DNA from: Streptomyces poonensis
GTDB lineage: Bacteria > Actinomycetota > Actinomycetes > Streptomycetales > Streptomycetaceae
NCBI RefSeq assembly: GCF_014650915.1
Contig: NZ_BMVW01000008.1
Coordinates: forward strand, 49,845 to 113,844
Reading direction: 5' to 3'
DNA length: 64,000 bases
Made by a program: the position numbers and the translations under genes. The notes under the pieces were generated by a model. That model saw only the letters and a list, made by a program, of their open reading frames with translations, was not told where the DNA came from and made no database searches. Positions 1-8,611 of the stretch are shown here, one piece after another. Positions within the stretch are counted from its first letter, which is position 1, and each line of letters opens with the position of its first letter.

Positions 1-119
1 GTATAAGCCAAGGAAGGGCCCATGGAGGGTGTCCGCCACGGTGGCCACGGTGACCACCGTGGCGATCGTGGCGATCGAAGCGATCACCGGATCCGTGAGG
101 AAGGCGAGGGCGAGGGCGA

Positions 120-1163
120 ATGCGCGCGGTGGTGTTCGAACGGTTCGGGGAGCCGGCCGAGGTGCGGGAGGTCGCCGACCCGGCGCCCCCGGAGCACGGC
201 GTCGTGGTGCGCGTCGAGGCCACGGGGCTGTGCCGCAGCGACTGGCACGCCTGGCAGGGGCACGACCCGGACGTTACGCTGCCGCACGTGCCCGGGCACG
301 AACTGGCCGGAGTGGTGGCCGCGGTGGGGGACCGGGTGGAGCGCTGGCGGCCCGGCGACCGGGTCACGGTGCCCTTCGTCTGCGCCTGCGGCACCTGCCC
401 CTCCTGCGCGGCGGGCGACCAGCAGGTGTGCGAGCGGCAGACGCAGCCCGGGTTCACGCACTGGGGGTCGTTCGCCGAGTACGTCGCCCTGGAGCACGCC
501 GACGTGAACCTGGTGGCCGTGCCGGACGAGCTGTCGTACGGCACGGCGGCCTCGCTGGGCTGCCGGTTCGCCACGGCGTTCCGCGCGGTGGTGACGCAGG
601 GGCGGGTGGCGGCCGGGGAGTGGGTGGCCGTGCACGGCTGTGGCGGGGTCGGGCTGTCCGCGGTGATGATCGCGGCTGCCTCGGGCGCGCGTGTCGTCGC
701 GGTCGACGTCTCGCCCCGCGCCCTGGAGCTGGCGCGGACCTTCGGGGCGGCCGAGTGCGTGGACGCCTCGCGCGTACCGGACACGGCCGCGGCCGTACGG
801 GACCTGACGGGCGGCGGCGCCCAACTCTCCCTGGACGCGCTCGGCTCGCCCGTCACCTGCGCGGCCTCGGTGAACGGCCTGCGCCGCCGGGGCCGCCACG
901 TCCAGGTCGGCCTGCTGCCGTCGGAGACGGGCACCACCCCCGTGCCCATGGCCCGCGCCATAGCCCTGGAACTCGAACTCCTGGGCAGCCACGGCATGGC
1001 GGCCCACGCCTACCCGCCGATGCTGGAACTGGTACGGACCGGCGTGCTGCGCCCCGACCTCCTGGTCACCTCCACCATCGGCCTGGACGCGGTCCCGGCC
1101 GCGCTGGAGGCGATGGGAACGGCACCCGGGGCGGGCGTCACGGTCATCGAACCGTGGGGCTGA
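120..1163 (+). CDS. Zinc-dependent medium-chain alcohol dehydrogenase
   Basis: A 347-residue MDR-family dehydrogenase that should interconvert an alcohol and an aldehyde or ketone with NAD(P). The N-terminal GroES-like fold carries catalytic zinc ligands at Cys38, His60-Glu61 and probably Cys148, and a structural zinc site at Cys90, Cys93, Cys96 and Cys104. The Rossmann half has the motif GCGGVG at about 173-178. Length and motif order are normal for the family. The ATG at 120 follows the purine-rich stretch GGCGAGGGCGA, which can serve as ribosome binding site. The 119 bases upstream contain short imperfect repeats and no gene that I can support. The gene stands alone and ends just before a tandem repeat and a strong hairpin. 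Substrate cannot be read from the sequence. Confidence 0.88.
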   Translation: MRAVVFERFGEPAEVREVADPAPPEHGVVVRVEATGLCRSDWHAWQGHDPDVTLPHVPGHELAGVVAAVGDRVERWRPGDRVTVPFVCACGTCPSCAAGDQQVCERQTQPGFTHWGSFAEYVALEHADVNLVAVPDELSYGTAASLGCRFATAFRAVVTQGRVAAGEWVAVHGCGGVGLSAVMIAAASGARVVAVDVSPRALELARTFGAAECVDASRVPDTAAAVRDLTGGGAQLSLDALGSPVTCAASVNGLRRRGRHVQVGLLPSETGTTPVPMARAIALELELLGSHGMAAHAYPPMLELVRTGVLRPDLLVTSTIGLDAVPAALEAMGTAPGAGVTVIEPWG

Positions 1164-1200
1164 CCGGTCGCCCTCGGCGAGGTGACCGGCCGATGGTGTG

Positions 1201-1270
1201 CCAACGGCCAACGGCCAACGGCCAACGGCCAACAGCCGACGGCCAACAGCCGACGGCCAACGGCCGACGG
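1201..1270. repeat. CCAACGG-based tandem repeat
   Basis: Directly after the dehydrogenase lie about four head-to-tail copies of the 7-mer CCAACGG, which pass into three copies of a 14-mer variant (CCAACAGCCGACGG and a near copy). The array runs into the arm of the hairpin at 1262-1298. It is non-coding in any convincing frame and looks like slippage expansion beside a terminator. Confidence 0.8.
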
Positions 1271-1298
1271 CACGGGTCCCGTCCCCGTGCCGTCGGCC
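1262..1298. terminator. Bidirectional terminator hairpin
   Basis: A perfect 15-bp inverted repeat (GGCCGACGGCACGGG and its complement) closes a 7-base loop. It lies between the convergent dehydrogenase and the small HTH gene, so it can end both transcripts. No T-run follows, as is usual in Streptomyces. Confidence 0.75.
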
Positions 1299-1308
1299 GC
1301 CGGTCAGG

Positions 1309-1506
1309 TCAATCGGTTCTGCGCCCGCGGTTCCCGGGGCGGGAGGCGACCCAGGCCCGGACGGTGTCCGCGTACCAGAAGGGTCTGCCTCCCTCCACGT
1401 GGTCGGGCGGGGGCAGGAGCCCGTGCTTGCGATAGGAGCGCACGGTGTCGGTCTGTACCCGGATGTGGGCGGCGATCTCCTTGTAGGACCAGAGACTGTT
1501 GGTCAT
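1309..1506 (-). CDS. Small MerR/excisionase-like HTH protein
   Basis: A 65-residue protein beginning MTNSLWSYKEIAAHI. It has one winged-helix HTH of the MerR/excisionase type: the tract SYKEIAAHIRVQTDTVRSY is the helix-turn-helix and GRPFWYADTVRAWV the wing and closing helix. Such proteins bind DNA as transcription factors or excisionases. A longer reading to 1653 is possible, but the start at 1506 has the strong ribosome binding site GAGGAGGTG close upstream, so I prefer it. No integrase or attachment site is visible nearby, so a role as an orphan regulator is more likely than prophage excision. Partners are unknown. Confidence 0.72.
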   Translation of the reverse strand: MTNSLWSYKEIAAHIRVQTDTVRSYRKHGLLPPPDHVEGGRPFWYADTVRAWVASRPGNRGRRTD

Positions 1507-1758
1507 CAGTGGCACCTCCTCGCGCGCGCCGCGGTGGCGGCCGGGGCCGGCCGTCGGGGGAGCCGGGGCGCTGCGTCGGCGATCACAAAGGCTGTTCCCC
1601 TCAACGGCCCACGGTGACCATGGGAAATCCGCTGTGGAGCGGATGTGACCCAAGAGCCACTCAGACGTGACATGCGTGACGAAGGAGTGCTCTTTGTGAC
1701 ACAGGGGGTGAATGGGTGCGGGTGACGTGTGGACGGGGGTGATTGACGCGCGGAGTGG

Positions 1759-2691
1759 CTACGCCCCGCACGACCTCAGGAACGCCCGGGTGCGCTGCGC
1801 GATCGGCAGCGGCCTGTCCGGCTCGCACGGGTACATGTCCTGCTCGACGATCGCGAACAGGTCGACGTCCAGCTGCTGCGCGGCCGCCAGTACGGGCTCC
1901 AGCGCCGGGACGCCGGCGGGCGGTTCGCACATCACGCCCTGGGCCACCGCGGGCCCGAAGGGGGTCCCGTCGGCCCGTACCTCCGCGAGGATCTCCGGGT
2001 CCACCTGCTTGAGGTGGAGGTAGCCGATGCGTTCCCCGTACGTCTCGATCAGCTTGACGCTGTCGCCGCCGCAGTACGCGTAGTGGCCGGTGTCCAGGCA
2101 CAGGGAGACGAGGTCGGAGTCGGTGCCGTCCAGGAAGCGGACGACGTTCTCCTCGCTGTCGATGTGGGTGTCCGCGTGCGGATGGACGACGATCCGCAGT
2201 CCGTACCGCTCGCGCACCTCGTGGCCCAGCCGCTCGGTCAGTCCGGTGAGGTGCCGCCACTGGGCGGCCGTCAGCGTGTCGGGCTCCAGGACGTCGCCCG
2301 TCTTGTCGTCCCGCCAGAAGGAGGGGATGACGACGAGGTGGGAGGCGCCCATCGCCTGGGTGAGCGCGGCGATGTCGGCGACGTGCGCCCAGGTCTCGTC
2401 CCAGACGTCCGGGCCGTGGTGCAGGCCGGTGAAGACGGTGCCCGCCGAGACCTTCAGACCGCGCCGCGCCGTCTCCTCGGCCAGCACGGCCGGGTCGGAG
2501 GGCAGATAGCCGTACGGGCCCAGTTCGATCCACTCGTAACCGGACGCGGCGACCTCGTCGAGGAAGCGCTGCCAGGGGACCTGCCGCGAATCGTCGGGGA
2601 ACCACACGCCCCAGGAGTCGGGCGCCGACCCGATCCGGATGCGGGAGAGGGAGGGGGGAGTTGACGAGGGCTGAGGCGACAACGACGTCAT
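1759..2691 (-). CDS. Sugar phosphate isomerase/epimerase (IolE-like TIM barrel)
   Basis: A 310-residue AP-endonuclease-2/xylose-isomerase-like TIM barrel. Visible family marks are GSAPDSWGVWFP near the N terminus, HPHADTHID in the middle, LDTGHYAYCGGD, and the metal-binding YLHLKQVDPEIL region, matching 2-keto-myo-inositol dehydratase (IolE) relatives. It would act in the cytoplasm on inosose or a related keto-sugar using a divalent metal. It is divergent from a methylmalonate/malonate-semialdehyde dehydrogenase, the last enzyme of inositol catabolism, which supports an inositol role. No other iol genes lie in the window, so the exact substrate remains inferred. The ATG at 2691 has only a weak ribosome binding site. 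Confidence 0.8.
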   Translation of the reverse strand: MTSLSPQPSSTPPSLSRIRIGSAPDSWGVWFPDDSRQVPWQRFLDEVAASGYEWIELGPYGYLPSDPAVLAEETARRGLKVSAGTVFTGLHHGPDVWDETWAHVADIAALTQAMGASHLVVIPSFWRDDKTGDVLEPDTLTAAQWRHLTGLTERLGHEVRERYGLRIVVHPHADTHIDSEENVVRFLDGTDSDLVSLCLDTGHYAYCGGDSVKLIETYGERIGYLHLKQVDPEILAEVRADGTPFGPAVAQGVMCEPPAGVPALEPVLAAAQQLDVDLFAIVEQDMYPCEPDRPLPIAQRTRAFLRSCGA

Positions 2692-3259
2692 GGGCGCCAG
2701 CGTGCGGGCGCCCGGGGAAGGGTGTCAAGAGGTGGTCCGAATGTCTGGACAAAATGTTGACAGGGGTCCCGGAGTGCCGCTAGACCGTTGGTGAACGGGA
2801 CTGCTGTGAGGGCGGGATGACGACGAGACAGCCGGGGACGGCCGGGGCCGGCCGTACGGCTCCGAGGGACTCCGGGACCACCGTCGAGCCCTCGCGGTAC
2901 GCCCGCGGCGGCACCCGCACGCCTGTACGGTGCCCATCGATCGCCTCCGGCGCGGGAGGCCGCTTCGCCCTGGCAGGAGCGAACCGCGAGCGACGACTCC
3001 CCGCCCGCTGCGGCCCCGCGCCGGAGGTCCACGCCCTGGGCGGCCGGGGCCCGGCACCCTCACATGTGTCTACGCGAGGACGGGAACGGCAGACACTCTG
3101 TCGGGCGCGCCGCCCCCGCGGGCCTGGTGGGATGGTCCCCATGGCCGGGACGCGGCCCGCGCGCCCGCTGCCGCACCACCGCCACGACCGGCACCACCGC
3201 TGCGACCGGCACGACCGGCACCTTTCCCCGCGCCGCCATCTGCGAAGGAGTTCTCGGGC
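2692..3259. other. Divergent intergenic region with possible operator
   Basis: These 568 bases separate the divergent isomerase and dehydrogenase genes. The part next to the isomerase is relatively AT-rich and holds the palindromic elements listed at 2742-2762. The remainder is GC-rich, ends in repeated GACCGGCAC-type units near 3190-3220, and has no open frame with convincing codon bias or homology. I see no RNA gene here. Confidence 0.55.
2742..2762. promoter_or_regulatory. Candidate operator TGTCTGGACA / TGTTGACA
   Basis: The perfect palindrome TGTC-TG-GACA is followed three bases later by TGTTGACA, a second TGT...ACA half-site pair. TTGACA within it also resembles a -35 hexamer. The position, about 50 bases upstream of the isomerase start and inside a divergent promoter region, suits a GntR- or LacI-type operator. 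The regulator is not in the window. Confidence 0.4.
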
Positions 3260-4762
3260 ATGACGAAGACCGTCAACCACTGGATCGGCGGCAAGGCCGT
3301 CGAGGGCGCGTCGGGCACGTACGGGCCGGTCACCGACCCGGCGACCGGCGCGGTGACCACCCGCGTCGCCTTCGCCTCCGTGGACGAGGTGGACGCGGCC
3401 GTGGCGGCGGCCAAGGAGGCGTACCGGACCTGGCGCACCTCCTCGCTGGCCCAGCGCACGTCGGTCCTCTTCCGGTTCCGCGCCCTGCTCGACGCGCACC
3501 GCGACGAGATCGCCGCGCTGATCACCGCCGAGCACGGCAAGGTCCACTCGGACGCGCTCGGTGAGGTCGCGCGCGGCCTGGAGATCGTCGACCTGGCGTG
3601 CGGGATCAGCGTGCAGCTGAAGGGCGAGCTGTCCACGCAGGTGGCGAACCGCGTGGACGTGGCCGCGATCCGGCAGCCGCTGGGTGTCGTCGCGGGCATC
3701 ACCCCGTTCAACTTCCCGGCCATGGTGCCGATGTGGATGTTCCCGATCGCCATCGCGTGCGGCAACACGTTCGTGCTGAAGCCGAGCGAGAAGGACCCGT
3801 CGGCCTCCGTCCGCCTCGCCGAACTCCTCGCGGAGGCGGGCCTGCCGGACGGCGTCTTCAACGTCGTGCACGGCGACAAGGCGGCCGTGGACCGGCTGCT
3901 GGAGCACCCGGACGTGGCGGCCGTCTCCTTCGTGGGCTCCACCCCGATCGCCCGCCACATCCACACCACCGCGTCCGCGAACGGCAAGCGCGTCCAGGCC
4001 CTCGGCGGCGCCAAGAACCACATGCTGGTCCTCCCGGACGCCGACCTCGACGCGGCGGCGGACGCGGCGGTGTCGGCGGCCTACGGGTCGGCGGGCGAGC
4101 GCTGCATGGCGATCTCGGCGGTCGTCGCGGTCGGTTCGATCGGCGACGAGCTGGTCGCCAAGATCCGCGAGCGCGCCGAGAAGATCAGGATCGGACCGGG
4201 CGACGACCCCGCCTCCGAGATGGGCCCGCTCATCACCGCGGCCCACCGCGACAAGGTGGCGTCGTACGTGAGCGGCGCGGCGGCGGAGGGCGCCGAGGTC
4301 GTCCTGGACGGCACCGGCTTCACGGTCGAGGGCTACGAGGACGGCCACTGGATCGGCATCTCGCTGCTCGACAAGGTGCCCACCACGGCGAAGGCGTACC
4401 AGGACGAGATCTTCGGCCCGGTGCTGTGCGTGCTGCGCGTGGACACGTACGAGGAGGGCGTGGACCTCATCAACGCCTCACCGTTCGGCAACGGCACCGC
4501 GATCTTCACCCGGGACGGCGGCGCCGCCCGCCGCTTCCAGCTGGAGGTGGAGGCCGGCATGGTCGGCGTGAACGTGCCGATCCCGGTCCCCGTCGGCTAC
4601 CACTCCTTCGGCGGCTGGAAGGACTCCCTCTTCGGCGACCACCACATCTACGGCAACGACGGCACGCACTTCTACACCCGCGGCAAGGTCGTCACCACCC
4701 GCTGGCCCGACCCGTCGGAGGCCCCGGCGGGCGTCGACCTGGGCTTCCCGCGCAACCACTGA
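3260..4762 (+). CDS. mmsA: CoA-acylating methylmalonate-semialdehyde dehydrogenase
   Basis: A 500-residue aldehyde dehydrogenase that converts methylmalonate- or malonate-semialdehyde to propionyl- or acetyl-CoA with NAD. It acts in valine degradation and at the end of myo-inositol catabolism. The N-terminal MTKTVNHWIGGK and the active-site context GSAGERCMAIS, with catalytic Cys282, are typical of MmsA/IolA rather than of ordinary aldehyde dehydrogenases; ITPFNFPAMVPMWMFP at about 147-162 is another signature. The length is normal. The ATG at 3260 lies after GAAGGAG with good spacing. Divergent from the IolE-like gene, which suggests a shared inositol regulon. Confidence 0.93.
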   Translation: MTKTVNHWIGGKAVEGASGTYGPVTDPATGAVTTRVAFASVDEVDAAVAAAKEAYRTWRTSSLAQRTSVLFRFRALLDAHRDEIAALITAEHGKVHSDALGEVARGLEIVDLACGISVQLKGELSTQVANRVDVAAIRQPLGVVAGITPFNFPAMVPMWMFPIAIACGNTFVLKPSEKDPSASVRLAELLAEAGLPDGVFNVVHGDKAAVDRLLEHPDVAAVSFVGSTPIARHIHTTASANGKRVQALGGAKNHMLVLPDADLDAAADAAVSAAYGSAGERCMAISAVVAVGSIGDELVAKIRERAEKIRIGPGDDPASEMGPLITAAHRDKVASYVSGAAAEGAEVVLDGTGFTVEGYEDGHWIGISLLDKVPTTAKAYQDEIFGPVLCVLRVDTYEEGVDLINASPFGNGTAIFTRDGGAARRFQLEVEAGMVGVNVPIPVPVGYHSFGGWKDSLFGDHHIYGNDGTHFYTRGKVVTTRWPDPSEAPAGVDLGFPRNH

Positions 4763-4778
4763 CGCGGCGGTCGGCCCC

Positions 4779-5606
4779 CTACTTCTCGAGGAAGTCGAGC
4801 AGGTCCCGGTTGAACCGCTCCTTGTCACCCGGGACCATCGCGATGCCGTGGGAGCCGCCCTCGTAGACCTTCAGCTCGGCGTCCCGGACGATCCCGGCCG
4901 ACTTGCGCCCGGTGGCGTCGATGGGCACGACCTGGTCGTCGTCGCCGTGCACGACCAGCGTCGGCACGTCGAACTTCCGCAGGTCCTCGGTGAAGTCGGT
5001 GTACCCGAACGCGTCCACGCAGGCGACACCGCCCTGGATGGTCTGCGCCATGGCCATGTACCAGAAGGCGTCCTTGTTGCCCTGGGTGACCTTGTTGCCG
5101 GGCCGGTTCGCGGAGAAGAAGCCCTCCGCGGTGTCCTTCCAGAACTGCGAGCGCTCGTGCAGGATGCCGGCCTTGATCTGGTCGAGGACCTCGCCCGGCA
5201 CACCCTCCGGGTTCGTGTCGCTCTTCGCCATGATCGGGGGGACGGCGGACAGGAGGACCGCGGAACGGATCCGTCCGGTGCCGTGGCGGCCGATGTGGCG
5301 GGCGAGCTCGCCACCGCCCATGGAGTGGGCGACCAGCGTGACATCTGTCAGTTCCAGGTGCGTGAGAAGGTCTTCGAGGTCGTCGGCGAAGGTGTCGAAG
5401 TCGTAGCCGTCCCAGACGGGGGTGGAACGGCCGTGCCCGCGGCGGTCGTGGGCGATACCGCGGTATCCCGCGTCGGCCACCGCCTTGAGCTGGTCGTGCC
5501 AGGCGTCGCCGTTGAGCGGCCAGCCGTGGATGAACACCACGGGACGGCCCTGTCCCCAGTCCTTGAAGAAGATCTCGACGCCGTCACGAGTCGTGCAGAC
5601 AGGCAT
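4779..5606 (-). CDS. Alpha/beta hydrolase, non-heme chloroperoxidase type
   Basis: A 275-residue alpha/beta-hydrolase beginning MPVCTTRDGVEIFFKDWG. The nucleophile elbow is AHSMGG with Ser95, the acid is in HGDDDQVVP (about Asp224) and the base in GGSHGIAM (His253). The family, often called non-heme chloroperoxidase or arylesterase, hydrolyses esters and can form peracids; the natural substrate is usually unknown. The ATG at 5606 has GAGAGAGGT just upstream, while longer upstream readings lack family similarity. It is convergent with mmsA, only 16 bases apart, with no obvious hairpin between the two genes. Confidence 0.88.
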   Translation of the reverse strand: MPVCTTRDGVEIFFKDWGQGRPVVFIHGWPLNGDAWHDQLKAVADAGYRGIAHDRRGHGRSTPVWDGYDFDTFADDLEDLLTHLELTDVTLVAHSMGGGELARHIGRHGTGRIRSAVLLSAVPPIMAKSDTNPEGVPGEVLDQIKAGILHERSQFWKDTAEGFFSANRPGNKVTQGNKDAFWYMAMAQTIQGGVACVDAFGYTDFTEDLRKFDVPTLVVHGDDDQVVPIDATGRKSAGIVRDAELKVYEGGSHGIAMVPGDKERFNRDLLDFLEK

Positions 5607-5872
5607 GGCCAACCTCTCTCGGATGCAGGCGCGCCGGAGGCGGCCAGCGCGGATCACGTCGGCAGCGGGTGCCGCAGACGCTCCCAACCCAGAACAAAAT
5701 CCTCCCCGAACCGGGCCGTAGCGCAATTCCTGACCGCGTCCGGACACACCCCCGGCCCGCCGCCACGTACCACGGCTGCGGTACGTGCCGGCCTTGCCGT
5801 ACCTCTGCGGGAGGTGCGGCAGTTCAGCCCCTGGGCGCACTGGCTGTCGGTGGGGGCCCGTACCGTTGACGC

Positions 5873-8611
5873 ATGGATCTTCGACTGTCCGGACTGCGGG
5901 ACCGGCTGCGGCTGCGGGGGCCCTGGCGTCTGCCGGCCGCCGTGGCCGCGGTGGCCGTGCTCGCCGGCGCCGGCACGTGGACGGCCGTCGCCTCCGACGA
6001 CCCGCCCCCGGTGCACCGCGCCGACCGGGTCGTGGCCGTGAGAGACGGGGTACGCCTGGACACGTCCTACTTCACCTCCGGCGCCTCCGGCCGCCGCCCG
6101 GCCGTCCTGCTGGCGCACGGCTTCGGCGGCAGCAAGGCCGACGTACGGGAGCAGGCGGAGAGTCTGGCGAGAGACGGGTACGCGGTCCTGACGTGGTCGG
6201 CACGCGGCTTCGGCGAGTCGACCGGGAAGATCGGGCTCAACGACCCGGAGGGCGAGGTCGCCGACGTCACCCGGCTCATCGACTGGCTGGCCGAGCGCCC
6301 CGAGGTCGAGCTCGACAAGAGCGGCGACCCGCGCGTGGGCGTCGCCGGTGCCTCGTACGGCGGGGCGATCGCCCTGCTGGCCGCCGGGCACGACCGGCGG
6401 GTGGACGCCATCGCGCCGGCGATCACGTACTGGGACCTGGCGGACGCCCTGTTCCCGAACGGCGTGTTCAAGAAGCTGTGGGCCGGTTACTTCATCAACA
6501 GCGGCGGCGGCTGCGACGCGTTCGAGGCACGGCTCTGCGCGATGTACGAGCGGGTCGCCGCGTCCGGGACGCCGGACGCCGAGGCGGTGAAGCTGCTCCA
6601 GGAGCGCAGCCCCTCCGCCGTCGGCGACCGCATCGAGGTGCCCACGCTCCTGATGCAGGGACAGACCGACTCCCTCTTCCCGCTGGGCCAGGCGGACGCC
6701 GCGGCCGAGGCGATCCGCGCCAACGGCGCCCCCGTGGACGTCGACTGGATCGCGGGCGGCCACGACGGCGGCGACATGGAGGCCGACCGGGTTCAGGCCC
6801 GGACGACGGCATGGTTCGACCGCTACCTCAAGGACGACGAGGGCACCGGCACCGGGCCCGCCTTCCGTGTCTCGCGCGAGGCCGGCCGGGCCGACAGCGA
6901 CGGCACCGTGCCGCTGACCGGCGTGGACGCGGACACGTACCCCGGTCTGGGCGACGGGATGCGCCCGGTCGCCCTGACCGGCCGCGAGCGGACGCAGACC
7001 TTCGACAACCCCGCCGGAGGCAACCCGCCCTCCATCTCGGGCCTGCCGGGGGTCGGCGGCACCGGCGGCCTCTCCCAGCTCTCCTCGCTGGGCCTCAGCC
7101 TCTCCCTCGACTTCCCGGGCCAGTACGCCGCGTTCGAGTCGGCGCCGGTCGCGGAGGACCTCCAGATCACCGGCTCGCCGACGGTGACGGTCCATGTGAG
7201 GTCGACCGGTGACGACGCCGTGCTCTTCGCGAAGGTCTACGACGTCGGGCCGGACGGTGCCCAGCCGGTGCTGCCGGCGCAGCTGGTCGAGCCCGTCAGG
7301 GTGCGGGGCGCCAAGGCCGGCAAGGACGTGACGATCACCCTCCCGGCGATCGACCACGAGGTGGACGACGGCCACCGGCTGCGGCTGGTCCTCTCCTCCA
7401 CCGACCTCGGCTACGCCTCCCCGGCCGCCCCGGCCAAGTACACGGTCTCCCTGAAGGGCGACCTGCGGGTGCCGTCGCCCCTGGGCGAGGACACGGCGGA
7501 CGCACCGCTGCCCTCGTGGGTCTGGTGGCTGCCGCCGGCCGGTGCCCTGGTGGCCCTCGGACTGCTGCTGACGGGCCGCCGCCGCACCGTCGCGCCCGCC
7601 CCCGACCCGGCGCTGGCGGACGTTCCGCTCCAGATCACCGGGCTGAGCAAGCGGTACGCGAAGTCCACGGACCGGTACGCGGTCAAGGACCTCTCCTTCC
7701 GCGTGGAACGGGGTCAGGTGCTGGGCCTGCTCGGCCCGAACGGCGCGGGCAAGACGACGACCCTGCGCATGCTGATGGGCCTCATCAAGCCGGACGACGG
7801 GGAGATCCACGTCTTCGGCCACGCGATCCGGCCCGGAGCCCCCGTGCTGTCCCGGGTGGGCGCCTTCGTGGAGGGCGCGGGCTTCCTGCCCCACCTCTCG
7901 GGCCGCGCGAACCTTGAGCTGTACTGGCAGGCCACGGGCCGACCGCCCGAGGACGCCCACCTGGACGAGGCGCTGGAGATCGCGGGCCTCGGCGACGCCC
8001 TGTCCCGCGCGGTCCGCACCTACTCCCAGGGCATGCGCCAGCGCCTCGCCATCGCCCAGGCCATGCTCGGCCTGCCCGACCTCCTCATCCTGGACGAGCC
8101 GACCAACGGCCTCGACCCGCCCCAGATCCGTGAGATGCGCGAGGTGATGATCCGTTACGCGGCCGGCGGGCGCACGGTCATCGTCTCCAGCCACCTCCTG
8201 TCCGAGGTCGAGCAGTCCTGCACACACCTGGTGGTCATGGAGCGCGGCCGACTGGTCCGGGCCGGAGCCGTGCACGAGATCACCGGCGCGGGCGACGCCC
8301 TGCTCGTCGGCCTGGCCGCCGGCATCGCGGACCCGGTGGTGGAGAAGGTGGCGGCCCTGCCGGGCGTCGCGTCGGCGGAACGGACGGAGGGCGGCCTGCT
8401 GGTACGGCTGGCACCGGGCGAGGACGGCCACCGGGCGGCCGCCGACGGCGCGGTCACCGACGGCGCCGTCACCGGCACCGAGGCGCCGCACTCGGCCGCC
8501 GCCGCCCGGCTCCTCGTCGACCTCGTACGGCTGGAGATCCCCGTCGCGTCCCTCGGCCCCCACCGCCGCCTGGAGGACGCCTTCCTCACGCTGATCGGAG
8601 GTTCCGGATGA
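5873..8611 (+). CDS. Fusion: CocE/S15-like hydrolase + TM + ABC ATPase
   Basis: A 912-residue protein with two halves. Residues 1-40 hold a signal anchor. Residues about 50-535 are an X-Pro dipeptidyl-peptidase (CocE/NonD, S15-like) alpha/beta hydrolase with Ser161 in GASYGG, Asp266 in GQTDSLFP and His297 in GGHDGG, followed by a jelly-roll C-terminal domain. One membrane helix lies at about 548-567. Residues about 585-800 form an ABC ATPase with Walker A GPNGAGKTTT (621-630), signature YSQGMRQR (717-724), Walker B LLILDEPTNG and H-loop His774. The topology predicts an outside hydrolase and an inside ATPase. The stop overlaps the start of the permease gene (ATGA). I infer a drug- or lipid-export pump whose ATPase also carries an extracellular hydrolase. 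Confidence 0.88.
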   Translation: MDLRLSGLRDRLRLRGPWRLPAAVAAVAVLAGAGTWTAVASDDPPPVHRADRVVAVRDGVRLDTSYFTSGASGRRPAVLLAHGFGGSKADVREQAESLARDGYAVLTWSARGFGESTGKIGLNDPEGEVADVTRLIDWLAERPEVELDKSGDPRVGVAGASYGGAIALLAAGHDRRVDAIAPAITYWDLADALFPNGVFKKLWAGYFINSGGGCDAFEARLCAMYERVAASGTPDAEAVKLLQERSPSAVGDRIEVPTLLMQGQTDSLFPLGQADAAAEAIRANGAPVDVDWIAGGHDGGDMEADRVQARTTAWFDRYLKDDEGTGTGPAFRVSREAGRADSDGTVPLTGVDADTYPGLGDGMRPVALTGRERTQTFDNPAGGNPPSISGLPGVGGTGGLSQLSSLGLSLSLDFPGQYAAFESAPVAEDLQITGSPTVTVHVRSTGDDAVLFAKVYDVGPDGAQPVLPAQLVEPVRVRGAKAGKDVTITLPAIDHEVDDGHRLRLVLSSTDLGYASPAAPAKYTVSLKGDLRVPSPLGEDTADAPLPSWVWWLPPAGALVALGLLLTGRRRTVAPAPDPALADVPLQITGLSKRYAKSTDRYAVKDLSFRVERGQVLGLLGPNGAGKTTTLRMLMGLIKPDDGEIHVFGHAIRPGAPVLSRVGAFVEGAGFLPHLSGRANLELYWQATGRPPEDAHLDEALEIAGLGDALSRAVRTYSQGMRQRLAIAQAMLGLPDLLILDEPTNGLDPPQIREMREVMIRYAAGGRTVIVSSHLLSEVEQSCTHLVVMERGRLVRAGAVHEITGAGDALLVGLAAGIADPVVEKVAALPGVASAERTEGGLLVRLAPGEDGHRAAADGAVTDGAVTGTEAPHSAAAARLLVDLVRLEIPVASLGPHRRLEDAFLTLIGGSG

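Noticed and set aside
1309..1506. Excisionase of a prophage
   Set aside because: The HTH type would allow it, but no phage or integrase genes surround it.
2817..3263. 148-codon plus-strand frame before mmsA
   Set aside because: Arg/Pro/His repeats only, no ribosome binding site and no similarity; the mmsA N terminus begins at 3260.
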